Source: Xenorhabdus mauleonii (GTDB taxonomy: Bacteria > Pseudomonadota > Gammaproteobacteria > Enterobacterales > Enterobacteriaceae). Taken from it: a stretch of DNA of 37,096 nucleotides. Positions 7,236 to 16,292 of the stretch are shown one piece after another. The translations under genes were made by a program, and so were the position numbers. The notes below the pieces were generated by a model. It was not told the origin of the DNA and made no database searches. It was given only the letters and a program-made list of their open reading frames with translations. Each line of letters begins with the position of its first letter. The stretch's first letter is position 1. The stretch spans positions 1 through 37,096 of the forward strand of contig NZ_FORG01000031.1 of NCBI RefSeq assembly GCF_900113945.1, in the 5' to 3' direction.

Positions 7236-10010
7236 TTAATCCTCATCCCTGAAAATCAGCACCACAAACCGCCCCTGAGTACCATTCACGGAAATGGTTT
7301 TACTGATAAAGCGGTCTTTCTCCGTTTTGACCAACATTCCGGCCTCTTCTAAAGCTTCAAATGCCGTCTTTTTCTGTAACCCCTGCAATATTTCCTCTTC
7401 AAATACACTGGGGATGATGTGATACTCAACTAAACCGTCATCACGGCGGTTATGCACCAGATATCCGGCAAGTCCGTTAATTCTCATAGCGTGTGCTGTA
7501 TCAATATCGCCGTTTGGTCTGCCATAGGTGTAAGGCTGAAAGCGTGAAAGCCCGTATTTCTGGATAAAGTCACGGGCACGGGTGATAACCTGATATTTTT
7601 CCCGATTTCCGATACCAAAATCGGCTAACCAATCATCAAAACTTTGTTTTATCGCGGCGTGACACGCTTCCCTGCCCCAACCTGTGATATGGGTCGCCAG
7701 TTCACCGGCTGCATCCAGTAAAGCAAAACGCACGGCAACACGTTTTACCTGAGCTGAGGCTTCTTCTGGCAGGTTATCAAGCCACTCTTTCTCTTTACGT
7801 GCAGTAAGTTCGATTGCCTGTTCCTGATGTTCAGACAGCCATAAAATCCATTCACGACCTGCTGCACCGCAATAGCGTTTTGATTCCCGCTTGATTGCCC
7901 TTGCATGAGAATCACCGTCTTCATATCCATTGAAAAATTCAGTATCAATAAAGGGCACACTGAGCAACCTGACGAGCTGCCCGGCTTTTGGCGTGATCCC
8001 GCCTTTTATCAGGAACGTTTCTAAATCCTCTTCTCCTGCCGAAAGAGCGGCAATTTTCCAGCGGATCACTGCACGGTTTCCACCCTCCCGCTTCCCCTGA
8101 ATTTTGCCCACACCGTTAAACAGACTGTAAGCACTGTTCGCAACTTCTTTCGGGTTCGAGCTTTGCCCGATTTCGTCAATGGGCATGAAACCATCATTAC
8201 GAGCGGCGGCTTCGTTATTTAATCCGTGGTTAGTGCCGTGCCACGATAATTTAAGTTCTTCGGGATCGCCGTATAAGCTGCTGGCCGCCTCAACAGTGGT
8301 TGTTTTACCCGCCGAAGACTGGGCGAATAGATGTACACCAAAGCAGCTCCCTTCCGTCAATGAGTTAAGCGGGGCAGCCAATCCGACCAATACTCCCAGC
8401 ATCATCGAGCGATTGCCTTTCATCAATGATGCAACATGAGTTTTCCATTGTTCGGCACTTCCCCTGACCACATAACCGGCAATGGCGGATGTACCACCAC
8501 TGAAAGCCACGGGCATATAAGGCTGACCGATGATTTCACCATCCGGCATCACATAAGCTCCACAGTGCCAGCCTGCTTTCTGTGTCACAACCCACTCGCG
8601 GCGATCACCACTGCGTTGCAGATGTTCAGCCAAAATAGGCAACAGGCTGTTTTTTACGGTGATGTTCATTCCCCGCGAGCGCAATCTTGCCCAGCCAACC
8701 GGCATTCCGATTTCACGACGGGGAAGCGCTTCAACAATATATTTTCCCGTACCTTCCTGACGTAATTTAATAATGAGATAGCCTTCACTGCCATCATTGC
8801 CAATCCCGACTATCTCCATGTGATCACTCAGCCATTTTTCGACTTCGACAATTTCACCGCCCTGTTCTTTGGGTTCGACCCAGTAAATTCCTGTATTGCG
8901 GGTATCGATATGGGGTTTGAACGGATCGGAATCTTTCTCCTGGCGTTCATCTGAATTACCAACCGCAGATTTCGACACTGTTACTTTATCTCCCATCTGA
9001 TGCAACCCGTCACGGAATGCCTGCTTCGCCGCCTCAATGCCGTATTGCTGGCGATAATCATCCCAGTCGGCTTTATGTTCTGTCGGCGGTAACGCGATCC
9101 AGCCATTAACTGCAATGGCCGCTTTTTCTGCCGAGATTTTGCCGGTATTCACTTTCGGTTTACCGTTTTTATCCAGTTCGCCGGGATGATGCCAGTCGTT
9201 ATCGGCGGCAATAATAATTTTCGTGTCCGGCCAACGTTCCCTGACTGATTGAGCAACGGAGAACAGATTACCTGCGTCCAGTGCTGCCAGAACAGCGCCG
9301 TTACAGAGTTGGTTCGCCGTGAGTGCCGTGGCGTAACCTTCGGTAATGATGACAGTATCAGGATTCTCTTCCAGCGTTGATAAAGGAATAAACGCACCTT
9401 TCTTCTGGCTACCGGTGAGTAATTTTTTGTCACCATCCGGTTTGATGATCTGCGCACCTGTTACTTTTCCGTCCAGTGTTGAGAGTCGCAACACTGCTGA
9501 ATTATCAGGCAATAACCGCTGGTTAGGTGAATGCAGCCCCTTTGCGGCCAGATAGGGCGATTGACCGACAACTGTTTGTGCCACCAACGCAGCCACTCTT
9601 TCAGCAATTGGCTGAGTTGTTTGAATGGTTTTTCTGGCTGGTTTAGGTTCGGGTAAAGGTAATGCCAGTACATCCGCAACAATTTTCGCCGCCTCAGTAA
9701 TAGAAATTCCTTTGGTTCTTGCCACTAAATCCAGCCCATCGCCATAGTTGGGGTTATCACACTGGCGACAATGCCAGTTGCCATGATGGTGATCGTCAAT
9801 AAAGTGAAAACGGTCGGTGCCGCCGCAAATCGGGCAAGCGCCATGTTTATCTTTTGCCGGGATATCAATACCACAGGCAGGCAGAAGATTTTCCCAATGG
9901 TACATGGCGGATTTCTTCACGATTTGGATAAATTCGAGCGGTTTTTGGCTGCCTGATTTATCCAACGATGTAAATTTAGGGCGAGTTTGGTTATGCTGTG
10001 TATCAGCCAT
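7236..10010 (-). CDS. P4-alpha-like primase/helicase (zinc finger, Toprim, DUF927)
   Basis: 924 residues from the ATG at 10010, preceded by GGAG; an in-frame ATG at 10067 lacks this support. The N-terminus has a CHC2-type zinc-binding primase motif with C59, C62, C81 and C84 ('CPICGGTDRFHF', 'WHCRQC'). A Toprim-like domain follows ('VIITEGYATALTANQL' and 'KIIIAADNDWH'). The C-terminal half is a DUF927 helicase-type ATPase with Walker A in 'FAQSSAGKTTT' (near 565) and 'DGFMPIDEIGQ' as Walker B region. It should prime and unwind DNA for replication of the element. It is intact, unlike its homologue at 32294. alpA and the integrase lie upstream on the same strand. Confidence 0.85.
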   Translation of the reverse strand: MADTQHNQTRPKFTSLDKSGSQKPLEFIQIVKKSAMYHWENLLPACGIDIPAKDKHGACPICGGTDRFHFIDDHHHGNWHCRQCDNPNYGDGLDLVARTKGISITEAAKIVADVLALPLPEPKPARKTIQTTQPIAERVAALVAQTVVGQSPYLAAKGLHSPNQRLLPDNSAVLRLSTLDGKVTGAQIIKPDGDKKLLTGSQKKGAFIPLSTLEENPDTVIITEGYATALTANQLCNGAVLAALDAGNLFSVAQSVRERWPDTKIIIAADNDWHHPGELDKNGKPKVNTGKISAEKAAIAVNGWIALPPTEHKADWDDYRQQYGIEAAKQAFRDGLHQMGDKVTVSKSAVGNSDERQEKDSDPFKPHIDTRNTGIYWVEPKEQGGEIVEVEKWLSDHMEIVGIGNDGSEGYLIIKLRQEGTGKYIVEALPRREIGMPVGWARLRSRGMNITVKNSLLPILAEHLQRSGDRREWVVTQKAGWHCGAYVMPDGEIIGQPYMPVAFSGGTSAIAGYVVRGSAEQWKTHVASLMKGNRSMMLGVLVGLAAPLNSLTEGSCFGVHLFAQSSAGKTTTVEAASSLYGDPEELKLSWHGTNHGLNNEAAARNDGFMPIDEIGQSSNPKEVANSAYSLFNGVGKIQGKREGGNRAVIRWKIAALSAGEEDLETFLIKGGITPKAGQLVRLLSVPFIDTEFFNGYEDGDSHARAIKRESKRYCGAAGREWILWLSEHQEQAIELTARKEKEWLDNLPEEASAQVKRVAVRFALLDAAGELATHITGWGREACHAAIKQSFDDWLADFGIGNREKYQVITRARDFIQKYGLSRFQPYTYGRPNGDIDTAHAMRINGLAGYLVHNRRDDGLVEYHIIPSVFEEEILQGLQKKTAFEALEEAGMLVKTEKDRFISKTISVNGTQGRFVVLIFRDED

Positions 10011-10142
10011 TATCGTTACTCCAATTAACGGTTTTTGGTCAGACGCCTCAGATGTGTTCCAGCACACTGGGGCGTTGTTTTTTCATATTGATATAGGTAA
10101 TGTGTAATGACACATAAACACATTACAGTGAGTGTAATTGAC

Positions 10143-10322
10143 ATGTCTACACATAAAAATATCCGTCGAGGCAATCCACCATTCCAATTCAGACTTGATC
10201 CTGAACTGAGGGAACTGATGGAGATAGCGCAGGCACAAGATGGTGATGAATCTTTAGCTGCTTGGATTAAGCGCCTTATTCGCAAAGAATTACAATCAAG
10301 AGGCATCGAATCTAACCCCTGA
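10143..10322 (+). CDS. Small ribbon-helix-helix-like DNA-binding protein
   Basis: 59 residues from the ATG at 10143; an in-frame ATG at 10107 would add 12. The pattern 'PFQFRLDPELRELMEIAQ' then 'SLAAWIKRLIRKELQ' gives one strand followed by two helices, as in Arc/CopG-type ribbon-helix-helix regulators. It is transcribed divergently from the primase gene, so it could control the shared 10011-10142 region. Function is inferred from fold pattern and position only. Confidence 0.5.
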   Translation: MSTHKNIRRGNPPFQFRLDPELRELMEIAQAQDGDESLAAWIKRLIRKELQSRGIESNP

Positions 10323-10394
10323 AAAAAGCAAGTTGAGGGTAGGCAAGCGCCACCCTTAGCTTTTGTATTCTTATCAAATAGTAGGTACATGTCA

Positions 10395-10604
10395 TCAAAT
10401 ACCGCGAGATTCAGCAATCCGCTGATCTACCCAACCATCAATTTCTGATTCAACAAACGCAACCGAACGAGGGCCGATTTTGACTTGTTTCGGGAATTTA
10501 TCTTCTTTAATAAGCCTGTAGATCCATGCCTTGCTATAGCCCGTTCTGCGCTGAACTTCTGGCAGGCGAATAAGACTTTCTTTAGATGTTGTAATCGTTG
10601 GCAT
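10395..10604 (-). CDS. alpA: AlpA-family regulator/excisionase-like protein
   Basis: 69 residues. 'LIRLPEVQRRTGYSKAWIYR' then 'LIKEDKFPKQVKIGPRSVAF' and 'ESEIDGWVDQRI' is the canonical AlpA/MerR-like winged helix-turn-helix. Members activate or assist excision of P4-like elements (P4 Vis, E. coli AlpA). Upstream AGGGG fits a start at 10604. It sits between integrase and primase on the same strand, the usual order of P4-like islands. The region 10605-10823 has no convincing gene. Confidence 0.85.
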   Translation of the reverse strand: MPTITTSKESLIRLPEVQRRTGYSKAWIYRLIKEDKFPKQVKIGPRSVAFVESEIDGWVDQRIAESRGI

Positions 10605-10823
10605 GTATACCCCTGTGATCGTGTCCTTGAAATGCCTTGGTAGATGTTATTTGATGACAGAGGATTATTTAAAAATTCTGTTTAATTAAAAGCGTAAACT
10701 ATTTATGCAATTTATAGAATTAATTGCCGCTTATTGACTGGATAAAAAACAGGCTTCTATGCCACAGGTACACCTGAATGAAAAAACAGCATTTAATGGT
10801 TGTTATGCTATTAATCGTGTAAA

Positions 10824-10854
10824 AAATAGACTTTGTTGGCACTGCCAACAAAGT
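10824..10854 (-). terminator. Rho-independent terminator downstream of the integrase
   Basis: ACTTTGTTGGC (10830-10840) pairs with GCCAACAAAGT (10844-10854) around a 3-nt loop. On the minus strand it is followed by a run of six T. It lies 46 bp past the integrase stop, so it terminates integrase transcripts. Confidence 0.8.
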
Positions 10855-10900
10855 TTAAAAAAACATCATGTACTCAGTACGTCCTGGACATTATGCGATA

Positions 10901-12175
10901 TCATTTCCGGCATTTTTTCGCAAAATCATATGGGGTGATATGTTTTCTCCTGTTGGCATCCAGATAATCAGCCCACCATTGAACCATTAGCTGCCGTTCG
11001 TCCAGATGCTTAGATGTGTGAATATACGCAGCACGGACGTTCTTTCTTTCCACATGGCTTAACTGGCGTTCTATTGCGTCATCGTTCCATAAGCCCGATT
11101 CACCCATCGCACCACGCGCCATTGTTCTAAATCCGTGACCACAAGCCTCTGTTTTAGTGTCGTATCCCATACCGCGTAAGGCATTATTTACGGTACTTTC
11201 GCTCATGACTTTTGCCGGATTATGGTCATGAGGAAACATCACCTCACATTCTCCACTCAAGCCTTGTAAGGTTTTAAAGAGAGATACGGCCTGACGACTT
11301 AGCGGCACAATATGCTCAGTTTTCATTTTCATGCCACGTTCGGAAAATTTAACGCCTTCAATGGGTTTTCTTGTGGCGGGAATTTTCCAGACTGCATTTT
11401 CAAGATCAAGTTCTTCCCAACGGGCAAATCTCAACTCACTGGAACGGACGAACGTTAATAAAGTCAGTTCTACGGCAATTTGGGTAATCAAACGCCCGCG
11501 ATAGTGAGAAAGACGAGTAAGAAATTCAGGTAAGCGTTCGTGGGGGAGTGCTGGGTGATGTTTAACTTTTACTGTGGAAAGCGCGCCGGACATATCATTT
11601 GCTGGGTTAGATTCAAGAATATCATTCTGGACAGCATATCGCATGATGGAAGTAACACGCTGCTGTAATCGCTGAGCGATATCGTGTTTACCATCGGCAT
11701 CAACGGATTTGATAGGCGCTAAAAGTTGGCTTGTTCTTAACGTGGAAATATCAAGCTTGCCAATATGAGGAAAGTATAGTGTTCAAGACTGCGCAGAATG
11801 CGGCTGTTGTGATCTTCACTCCATCGCTTATTGCTGGCGTGCCATTCGCGGGCTACCTGTTCAAAGGATAATGCCCCTTTTGATTCGGCTTGTGCCCCTT
11901 TTTTCTCTGCTTTGGGGTCAGCGCCTTGGATTATGAGTTTTTTAGCTTCATCTCGTTTAGCCCTTGCATCAGCTAAAGACACCACCGGATAGACACCAAA
12001 AGCCAGTCGGTCTTCTTTTTTATCGGTAGGGCGGCGGTACTTCATCCGCCAGTATTTAGAGCCACGTGAGGTGATCTCCAAATAGAGTCCGCCACCATCA
12101 GCGAGTTTGTAGGTTTTTTCTTTGGGTTTTTTCTTTGGGTTTTGCTGTTTCGATTTGCCGTGCGTTTAGTTTCAT
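10901..12175 (-). pseudogene. int: P4-type tyrosine integrase, broken by two frameshifts
   Basis: The rebuilt product is about 420 residues: a DUF4102 arm-binding domain (from MKLNARQIETAKPKEK at 12175), core-binding domain and catalytic domain. Catalytic residues remain in 'FVRSSELRFARWEEL', 'HGFRTMAR' and 'VRAAYIHTSKHL' (Arg, His-x-x-Arg, Tyr). Lesion 1: a 13-bp tandem duplication at 12114-12139 shifts the frame after about 20 residues; removing one copy restores 'KTYKLADGGGLYLEITSRG'. Lesion 2: one base is missing near 11767-11773, where 'EHYTF' should run into 'PHIGKLDISTLRTSQL' but instead reads to a stop. The element probably cannot excise by itself unless these are sequencing errors. 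Confidence 0.85.
12114..12139. repeat. 13-bp perfect tandem duplication in the integrase 5' end
   Basis: TTTTTTCTTTGGG is present twice in direct succession (12114-12126 and 12127-12139). On the coding strand this is CCCAAAGAAAAAA twice. With one unit the reading frame is continuous with a typical DUF4102 N-terminus, so the second unit is a recent disabling insertion. Confidence 0.8.
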
Positions 12176-12342
12176 TTTTTAGGAACACATTTAAAAATAG
12201 AAGTGTAGGTGACCCAGATTATGCCCCGTGATGCATGTTGATTGCAATGGACTAAAATAGACATAAAAAGAAAATATATTATTGATTTATCAGGTTTTTC
12301 TAAGATTTAGCTTACTAGAGTAGACGTTAGTAAACTTATGTT

Positions 12343-12399
12343 TGGTGCCCAGGGCAGGACTTGAACCCGAACATCCTTACAGCCGAGGGATTTTAAATC
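12343..12399 (-). other. 3' half of tRNA-Leu(UAA): attachment-site remnant
   Basis: Read on the minus strand, this starts at the anticodon arm (ATTTAAAATCCC) and continues through the variable arm, the T-arm (GTTCGGGTTCAAGTCC) and acceptor end to CCA. The 5' half of the tRNA is missing: beyond about 12400 the sequence is unrelated AT-rich DNA. P4-like integrases insert at tRNA 3' ends, and the integrase starts 167 bp away in the expected orientation. An intact tRNA would be expected on the integrase side, so this copy probably marks the junction of two tandem elements or a rearrangement. No second copy was found in the window. Confidence 0.75.
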
Positions 12400-12531
12400 A
12401 GACTAAATTATCAATAAAATTAAATAGTTATAATTATTTTCAGAACATAAACCTAATATAATGTCCAATAAAAACAATGAACTAGACACATAATCAAGCC
12501 TATGTTCTGAATGATAATAAGCATAATAACT

Positions 12532-12550
12532 AAGGGAGTTTCACTCCCTT
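12532..12550. terminator. Hairpin in the gene-free region 12400-12792
   Basis: AAGGGAGT (12532-12539) pairs with ACTCCCTT (12543-12550) around TTC. It is the only structure I see in this AT-rich stretch of about 390 bp between the tRNA fragment and the next gene. It lacks a clear T run on the + strand. Confidence 0.45.
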
Positions 12551-12792
12551 GTAATTAAACCTGAGTAAAAAAATAGATAATACATAAGGTAGATGGTGTG
12601 TTTTTTATTAATAGTACTCTAATAAACTGTATTGTTTTAAGTGATTATTTTTTAATCTAAATTGTTATTTTATGAGAGATTAAGAAAAAATATTTCTCAA
12701 ACATTTCGTATCCGGAAATTATTTTATCAGTTGAATTAAATAAAATAGTTAATAAACGAAAACAACATTTCATTAAATCAGAGGATAATCTT

Positions 12793-13173
12793 ATGGGTGC
12801 AGTAGACGGTACTTATACAAGCGAAGATGGAAAATATACACTTACAATAACTAAAAGTTACAACTCCAATGGCTCATTCGAAGGTGCTTTTATCGGTAAA
12901 CATCTCACCATGGGTGAAATAAATTACGAACAATTAGTTGGAGAATATGATTTTTCTTCTGGAAATAAATATTGGCCGGCTCAAATAGGCTTCTATGCTA
13001 CCTTTAGCCCCACTCCGAAATCTTATGTGATAGCAGATCATTGGAACGGTATCAGGACGGCTAATGGAAATATCATCATGAGCGGGGTAAGAACATACAC
13101 AACTGATGCAGGTTTGTACGATATATATACTTTCGAAAAGGTTATTCTCACGCTAATTCCAACAGAGCAATAA
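12793..13173 (+). CDS. Unknown 126-residue protein, possibly avidin-like beta barrel
   Basis: Starts at ATG 12793 behind AGAGGATAATCTT. No signal peptide or membrane segment. The succession 'DGTYTSEDGKYTLTI', 'NGSFEGAFIGK', 'LVGEYDF', 'AQIGFYATFS', 'SYVIADHWNG' and 'YDIYTFEKVILT' matches the order and spacing of strands in avidin/streptavidin (GTW..., G.F.G.Y., L.G, GF.V.W, WxGQ, final strand). The key Trp positions are only partly kept (one in 'DHWNG'). A small lectin or other eight-stranded barrel is an alternative. It is a lone gene in AT-rich DNA between two mobile elements, suggesting a transferred cargo gene. Confidence 0.45.
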   Translation: MGAVDGTYTSEDGKYTLTITKSYNSNGSFEGAFIGKHLTMGEINYEQLVGEYDFSSGNKYWPAQIGFYATFSPTPKSYVIADHWNGIRTANGNIIMSGVRTYTTDAGLYDIYTFEKVILTLIPTEQ

Positions 13174-13317
13174 ATTACCAAATAATTAACCAACTAAATA
13201 TCAGCCAAAATTCATTCTCCAGTATTGATGAACCGATTATTGATGTTCACTGGCGGAGAAGTCCCCCGCCTTCATGTTATTTAGCAATGTGTATTGTTGA
13301 TTAAATGAGGGAATAAT

Positions 13318-13878
13318 ATGAGTAATGAAAATAATAAACTAGATACATCATGTCCTGATGACTGTGATTTGTTGATAGTGCCTAGCCGAAAATATGTGAA
13401 AGACACTATCGATAAGAAAATTGAAGAACACGCTCAAAGTCGGAACCATCCCTATGCAACTCATGTAGAGCCGGGATTCGTTACTTTAAGTGATGAAACA
13501 GACAGTGACAGTGAGTTAACCGCCGCAACCTCTAAGGCCGTTAAGAAAGCCTATGATTTAGCAAATACCGCCAATCAAAACGCCCTGAAAAATAACATGA
13601 TCGGCGTTGGACAAATTTGGCAAAATGTCACTAAAAACAGGACGGCTGGCACGGTATACGTAAATGAAACAAGCTCTCCAATACAGGTCATTATTACTGG
13701 CCAATCAGGAGAAAATGGTGGAACTTCTGATATTTTAGTTAATGAAGTACATATTGCCACGTTGGGAAATTTCCGAGACCATACTATTTACCGCAGTGTC
13801 ACATTCATCGTTCCTGTGGGTATGACATACTGGATTGAAGCAACGGCACAAATCAAATACTGGAGCGAATTACGATAA
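13318..13878 (+). CDS. Phage tail-fibre-like protein (orphan, 186 aa)
   Basis: The middle 'HPYATHVEPGFVTLSDETDS' and 'ATSKAVKKAYDLANTANQNA' are the repeat motifs of lambdoid tail fibres. 'GVGQIWQNVTKNRTAGTVYV' starts the small C-terminal beta domain seen in many fibre tips. It lacks a long shaft and lies on the opposite strand to the main fibre gene at 14010, so it may be an alternative fibre tip or the remains of a larger gene. A good RBS (GAGGGAATAAT) precedes the ATG. Convergent orientation with 14010-15278 resembles invertible tip modules, but no inversion repeats were seen. Confidence 0.6.
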   Translation: MSNENNKLDTSCPDDCDLLIVPSRKYVKDTIDKKIEEHAQSRNHPYATHVEPGFVTLSDETDSDSELTAATSKAVKKAYDLANTANQNALKNNMIGVGQIWQNVTKNRTAGTVYVNETSSPIQVIITGQSGENGGTSDILVNEVHIATLGNFRDHTIYRSVTFIVPVGMTYWIEATAQIKYWSELR

Positions 13879-13976
13879 AATTTATAACTATATAGTCCTA
13901 GTCGCTTAATTCTGAGCTAAAAATAAGCACGCTACTTTCTGCGGGTTTATCATCCTTACCAATGCACGATCACCAT

Positions 13977-13994
13977 CAGGGGCATCCGCCCCTG
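13977..13994. terminator. Hairpin between convergent tail genes
   Basis: CAGGGGC (13977-13983) pairs with GCCCCTG (13988-13994) around a 4-nt loop. It lies between the converging genes 13318-13878 and 14010-15278. No T run follows on either strand, so termination strength is uncertain. Confidence 0.45.
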
Positions 13995-14009
13995 TTCTGA
14001 TTACTATTC

Positions 14010-15278
14010 CTACGGTTCAATATCACCAACCGTCTCCGCCGCTACCTTTTGTCGCTGGTTCCACACCGAATCCGCCGGCATCTGCGCACGGACATCCAAG
14101 CGACAGCCTTCGGGAATATCGCAGGGTTCTCCATTCGCATAGTAGATCTTTTCACCGTCCACGAGGGCTTTAATCCGTTTGTTTTGAAAGCGCTCCGGTA
14201 AATGACTGTGCTGACGGTGGAACGTCTCAATCGTGATGCTGCCGTCCTTTTCCACCCGGTCATCAATGTAGATAAGTTCAAGCCCGTTGTTATTCTTCGG
14301 AGAAGAGATACCGCCGTGCACACCCCACGCCCCGTCCGCGTTATAGCCAAGGATACCGTCTATCTGATAGTGGCCGGTACCGAGTTTGGTGACCGTGGCC
14401 CCTTCCGATTCGTCGTTGGTGGTAAAGGTGCCATCAGGGTGAATTTGGATGATGGGGGAGGATATTCTGAGAATACCATCATTGCCTGCAGTGGCATTTT
14501 TATCTGTCCATAAGCGGCTAATTTTAGTATCACCACCGTTGTCACTACCGTGTATGATGGCTACTCCCTGAATGAAATGGGCAACCATTCCTGCCCATGT
14601 ATCTCCTAATCTGGTTATATAACCAGATGACCAGCTATAGCCAACTCCTCCAGTGTTAGCACCAAAACGGAATGCGTGCCCACCTACAGGTAATGATTTT
14701 ATCCATGATGTGAATTCACTGATAGACGACTGGTTAATTGATTTACCTTGAATATAACCAGCTCCGTTAATTTCCACCCATTTCTCAGTTGCAGCGCCTA
14801 AATTTTTTACAAACGCGTTTTTATCCGGAATATCCGCCCCGTTCTGACTCTTATCCAGCTTCCCGTCTACCGCCGCCTGCAACGCCCTAATCGACTGCAA
14901 CGCCACCGTCTGTCCGTTCGGTAAGGTCACATCCACTACCCCACTTTGTGACATCCATTTGTCCATGTTCTGGAGGAACTGGACGACAAAGCTGCTGTTG
15001 GCCACCATATTCCTAACACCGTCTGAGACAGAATCGGGTACAGTCACCTGTATCTGATAGGTCGTGTTATTCAGGGTGACACCGGCTTTATCCGCCAGTA
15101 CCAGCTCGGTATCGGAGTTCACCGCCTGTATCATGTGCAGCAGGTTATCCTTGCCGGACTGGATTAACATTATCTGCCCGGGGGCAACGCTGTTAATATT
15201 CGCGTTAAACTTGGTGCCCGTGCCACGGACAATAGCCGAGCCGGACACGATACTGACTGTGCCTTGTGAATAGTACAT
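14010..15278 (-). CDS. Phage tail fibre protein
   Basis: 422 residues. The N-terminus (VSIVSGSAIVRGTGTKFNAN, then PGQIMLIQSGKDNLLHMIQA) is the virion-attachment domain of lambdoid/Salmonella-type tail fibres. The middle has ALQSIRALQAAVDGKLDKSQ and 'DKNAFVKNLGAATEKW' repeats typical of fibre shafts. The C-terminal region is a beta-rich receptor-binding part. It is the last gene of the minus-strand late operon, 18 bp after the DUF6453 gene, and is intact even though the head genes are lost. Confidence 0.8.
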   Translation of the reverse strand: MYYSQGTVSIVSGSAIVRGTGTKFNANINSVAPGQIMLIQSGKDNLLHMIQAVNSDTELVLADKAGVTLNNTTYQIQVTVPDSVSDGVRNMVANSSFVVQFLQNMDKWMSQSGVVDVTLPNGQTVALQSIRALQAAVDGKLDKSQNGADIPDKNAFVKNLGAATEKWVEINGAGYIQGKSINQSSISEFTSWIKSLPVGGHAFRFGANTGGVGYSWSSGYITRLGDTWAGMVAHFIQGVAIIHGSDNGGDTKISRLWTDKNATAGNDGILRISSPIIQIHPDGTFTTNDESEGATVTKLGTGHYQIDGILGYNADGAWGVHGGISSPKNNNGLELIYIDDRVEKDGSITIETFHRQHSHLPERFQNKRIKALVDGEKIYYANGEPCDIPEGCRLDVRAQMPADSVWNQRQKVAAETVGDIEP

Positions 15279-15296
15279 AGATGAATTCCTGAAGAG

Positions 15297-16292
15297 TTAG
15301 AAGTAGTCGTCGAAGTTAATCGCGTAGATGTCGTAATTGATGGGTTTGTAGCTGAACCAGTTAGCCTGAAAATACTCAAAATCCATCTTGCCGGCTTCGC
15401 TTATGGAGATGGTGTTACCGGAAAATTTGAAACCTGAATCGGCAAAGCGCCACATATTCCCCCCGGTATTCTTAATCAGTTTTGCCAGTCGGTTAACGTG
15501 CACCATCGGTCTGGCGATGGTGGGGCTTGCCCCTTGCCCATTTCTGACCGGTATCATTTCCCCCAGAAAGAACGGCGTGTAATAAGAGGAATACGTCAGG
15601 TTTCCGGAGGCGTTGTAAATGGCAATCCCCCAGTCCGGTTTTTGTAACGGGAAGCCGCTGGAGAAAATCACCACATGCACATCGCAGGCGACATCATTGT
15701 TCACAACCACCTTATCGTGGGTCATACCGATGGCGGCGCCGGGGGTTTCTGTGCGGGCAAAAACCAGACATTGATTCCGGTTCGGGATAGCGTCCGGTAC
15801 GCGCCATTGCCCATTACTTCCTAACGAAAATCGCCCCCGATAGACGCAATAGCCCAGTCGGTTCTGGTCAGCAATGGTCGATACTCCATTCATCCCCGCC
15901 AGCTTGATACCAAAAGACTCTGTGTATTTGGGGTAACCGCAAACCTGAATATAGAAATTTGCATCCTTATCAAAAAAAGGGGAGAAATCACGTGTATCCT
16001 CACTATAGGCAAATTTCAGGTATTCCCCCTCCATGCGAATATTTTCAATTCGGAGGTCTCTGATAATCGATTGCAGTCCCTGTTGCCCCACCACGACCGT
16101 TTTCGTGGGTATCAAAACGATATTGAAATCTCTCGCCTCGGGAATGTGGTGTGATGTCTCTGGGGTGTAGAAACCCTGCGCGGCGGTTTTTACCGTCCGC
16201 AGTAAACTCAACATTTGTGCCCTGTCAGAGTCCAAATAATAAGGTTTACCACCATCCCCGGGTCTTACCCAAATGCCTATCTTGCCGCTCAT
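15297..16292 (-). CDS. Phage tail-tip associated protein, DUF6453-like
   Basis: 331 residues. The start 'GKIGIWVRPGDGGKPYYLDS' and the end (long beta-rich region finishing 'INYDIYAINFDDYF') fit the DUF6453 family encoded between gpJ and tail fibre in lambdoid prophages. The ATG abuts the stop of the upstream fusion gene, indicating coupled translation. It is a presumed structural part of the distal tail; exact role unknown. The family name is from memory of gene order and sequence style. Confidence 0.6.
   Translation of the reverse strand: MSGKIGIWVRPGDGGKPYYLDSDRAQMLSLLRTVKTAAQGFYTPETSHHIPEARDFNIVLIPTKTVVVGQQGLQSIIRDLRIENIRMEGEYLKFAYSEDTRDFSPFFDKDANFYIQVCGYPKYTESFGIKLAGMNGVSTIADQNRLGYCVYRGRFSLGSNGQWRVPDAIPNRNQCLVFARTETPGAAIGMTHDKVVVNNDVACDVHVVIFSSGFPLQKPDWGIAIYNASGNLTYSSYYTPFFLGEMIPVRNGQGASPTIARPMVHVNRLAKLIKNTGGNMWRFADSGFKFSGNTISISEAGKMDFEYFQANWFSYKPINYDIYAINFDDYF

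Noticed and set aside
10780..10825. 14-codon hydrophobic peptide 'MKKQHLMVVMLLIV'
   Set aside because: Too short, no RBS, and it runs into the integrase terminator region.
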